A stretch of 64,000 nucleotides of DNA from Agromyces bracchium (GTDB lineage Bacteria > Actinomycetota > Actinomycetes > Actinomycetales > Microbacteriaceae): contig NZ_WMLB01000018.1 of assembly GCF_009709675.1 (NCBI RefSeq), positions 1 to 64,000 of the forward strand, in the 5' to 3' direction. The notes beneath the pieces are model-generated. The model saw nothing but the letters and a program-made list of their open reading frames with translations. It made no database searches and was not told the DNA's origin. Shown one piece after another: positions 62,941 to 64,000 of the stretch. How positions within the stretch are numbered: position 1 is the stretch's first letter; each line of letters begins with the position of its first letter. The position numbers and the translations under genes are program-made.

Positions 62941-63792
62941 ATGGACCACCAGCACTCCGGGCACGGCGACCACGCCGCTGCCGCGGCATCCGCCGACGAC
63001 CTGCGCGGTCTCGCGGTCTCGCACCGGGGCATCACCCTCTCCGGCCTCGCCGCGCCCGCCCGGGCGGGCGAGGCGGGCGAGATCTCGTTCACCCTGACGG
63101 ATGCCTCGGGGGCCGCGGTCACCGAGGTCGAGATCTCGCACGACCGGCCGCTCCACCTCATCGTGGTGCGCACCGATGGCGCGCACTTCCGGCACGTCCA
63201 CCCCGAGTTGGGCGACGACGGCACGTGGCGCATCCCGTACACGTTCGACGCCGCGGGCGCGCACCGCGTGTTCGCCGACGTCACGCCGTCGGCGCTCGGC
63301 GAGACGATCACGCTGACGAGCACCATCGAGGTGGCGGGCGAGTTCCGCCCCGAGCCGCGCGTCGCCGACCTCACGACCTCGACCGTCGAGGGCCTCGACG
63401 TCGACCTCTCCGGTGCGCTCGTCGCCGGCACGCCGAGCGAGCTCGTCTTCACCGTCACCCGCGACGGCGAGCCCGTGACCGCGCTCGAGCCGTACCTCGG
63501 CGCCTACGGGCACCTCATCGCACTGCGGCAGGGCGACCTCGCCTACCTGCATGTGCACCCCATGGGCGAGCCCGGCGACGGCGTCACCGAGCCCGGGCCC
63601 GAGATCGCCTTCATGGCGATCGCGCCGACGGCCGGCCGCTACCTGCTCTACCTCGACCTCAAGGAGGGCGGCGTCGTCCGCTCGATCCCGTTCGTCGTCA
63701 CCGCGACCGCGCCGACGGCGGACGAAGGGGCGGCGGATGCCGCGCGCGCCGGCGCGCACGGCGCCGGCCCGCACGGCGGAGGTCACCGGTGA
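62941..63792 (+). CDS. His-rich copper-operon protein
   Basis: 283 aa. The start is His-rich (MDHQHSGHGDHAA), as is the end (GAHGAGPHGGGHR). The middle is beta-rich, with paired His motifs ISHDRPLHLIVVRTDGAHFRHVHPEL and GHLIALRQGDLAYLHVHPMG. Similar proteins occur in actinobacterial cop operons and probably bind copper. I see no signal peptide or membrane helix, so its location is unclear. It overlaps the ATPase gene by 4 bp. Confidence 0.75.
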   Translation: MDHQHSGHGDHAAAAASADDLRGLAVSHRGITLSGLAAPARAGEAGEISFTLTDASGAAVTEVEISHDRPLHLIVVRTDGAHFRHVHPELGDDGTWRIPYTFDAAGAHRVFADVTPSALGETITLTSTIEVAGEFRPEPRVADLTTSTVEGLDVDLSGALVAGTPSELVFTVTRDGEPVTALEPYLGAYGHLIALRQGDLAYLHVHPMGEPGDGVTEPGPEIAFMAIAPTAGRYLLYLDLKEGGVVRSIPFVVTATAPTADEGAADAARAGAHGAGPHGGGHR

Positions 63793-64000
63793 CGGAGCTC
63801 GCGACCGGATCCGCCGACCAGCGGGTCGTGGAGCTCGAGATCGGCGGCATGACCTGCGCCTCGTGCGCGATGCGCATCGAGAAGAAGCTCAACCGGCTCG
63901 ACGGCGTCACGGCGACCGTGAACTACGCGACCGAGAAGGCCCGGGTCTCGGCGCCGGATGGAGTCGACGCGGCCGAGCTCATCGCGACGGTCGAGGCGGC
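63789..64000 (+). CDS. Copper P-type ATPase, 5' end only
   Basis: Cut by the right edge after 70 codons. A GTG start overlaps the previous stop. The visible N-terminal HMA domain has VVELEIGGMTCASCAMRIEK (Cys23, Cys26) and VNYATEKARVS, typical of CopA/CtpV-type Cu(I)-exporting ATPases. The catalytic parts lie outside the window. Confidence 0.88.
   Translation, partial: MTELATGSADQRVVELEIGGMTCASCAMRIEKKLNRLDGVTATVNYATEKARVSAPDGVDAAELIATVEA

Overview
This 64 kb window is a stretch of high-GC actinobacterial chromosome. Gene content and style fit a member of the Microbacteriaceae (Agromyces/Microbacterium type). The signs are very GC-rich third codon positions, many 4-bp ATGA/GTGA overlaps, frequent GTG starts, a DUF3151-purA pair, MocR/IclR/LytTR regulators, and the family-typical words GGATGCC/GGCATCC. 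I found no rRNA, tRNA, CRISPR array, insertion sequence or prophage. The genus is inferred and was not tested.

Layout. (1) 74-12462: a MocR-type regulator diverges from a long catabolic operon. The operon holds a nitrilase-family beta-ureidopropionase, dihydropyrimidinase, an LLM-class flavin/F420 oxidoreductase, a four-gene ABC importer, a class-III aminotransferase and methylmalonate-semialdehyde dehydrogenase. Together these can take dihydropyrimidines to beta-alanine, malonate semialdehyde and acyl-CoA. No classical dihydropyrimidine dehydrogenase is present, so the LLM protein is a candidate for the missing step. Four copies of a palindromic element lie in this operon, one of them inside a coding region. 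(2) 12584-16722: an IclR regulator and a glpF-dhaK-dhaL-dhaM operon for polyol uptake and PTS-dependent dihydroxyacetone phosphorylation, with HPr fused to DhaM. (3) 16837-22055: a PaaG-like crotonase, a LysR regulator, a 40-aa membrane protein and two tandem ThrE-type exporters. (4) 22065-27750: pyrE is coupled to a 1000-aa Tyr/Asp-rich membrane protein with a C-terminal septum-formation-like domain, then ribokinase, nucleoside hydrolase and a small membrane protein. (5) 27779-31542: NUDIX CoA pyrophosphatase, HAD phosphatase, and a cNMP-binding/thioredoxin-fold/FAD oxidoreductase coupled to a UBP-type zinc finger. (6) 31595-37675: an MntR-like regulator, a secreted PL11 rhamnogalacturonan lyase, and an Mn-type ABC importer with two palindromic operators. 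(7) 37777-43802: TrmH methyltransferase, TetR, CorA, an NTF2-like protein, cardiolipin synthase and ArgG. (8) 44022-49547: a secreted subtilase, NAD(P)HX epimerase, DUF3151-PurA, a small antitoxin-like protein and a GNAT enzyme. (9) 49859-55928: a LytS/LytTR two-component system between two DUF485-symporter modules, with three helically phased repeats in the divergent promoter. (10) 56095-60434: a small membrane protein, dihydrolipoyl dehydrogenase, an EamA transporter and an amidase. (11) 60501-62544: a YtrA-type GntR-ABC operon. (12) 62709-64000: a copper operon (CopZ, a His-rich protein, the start of a P-type ATPase) behind two CsoR-like palindromes.

Two genome-wide habits show up. Many genes begin 5-8 nt after a TANNNT hexamer, as expected for leaderless transcripts. 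Several convergent junctions carry long perfect hairpins built from GGATGCC/GGCATCC.
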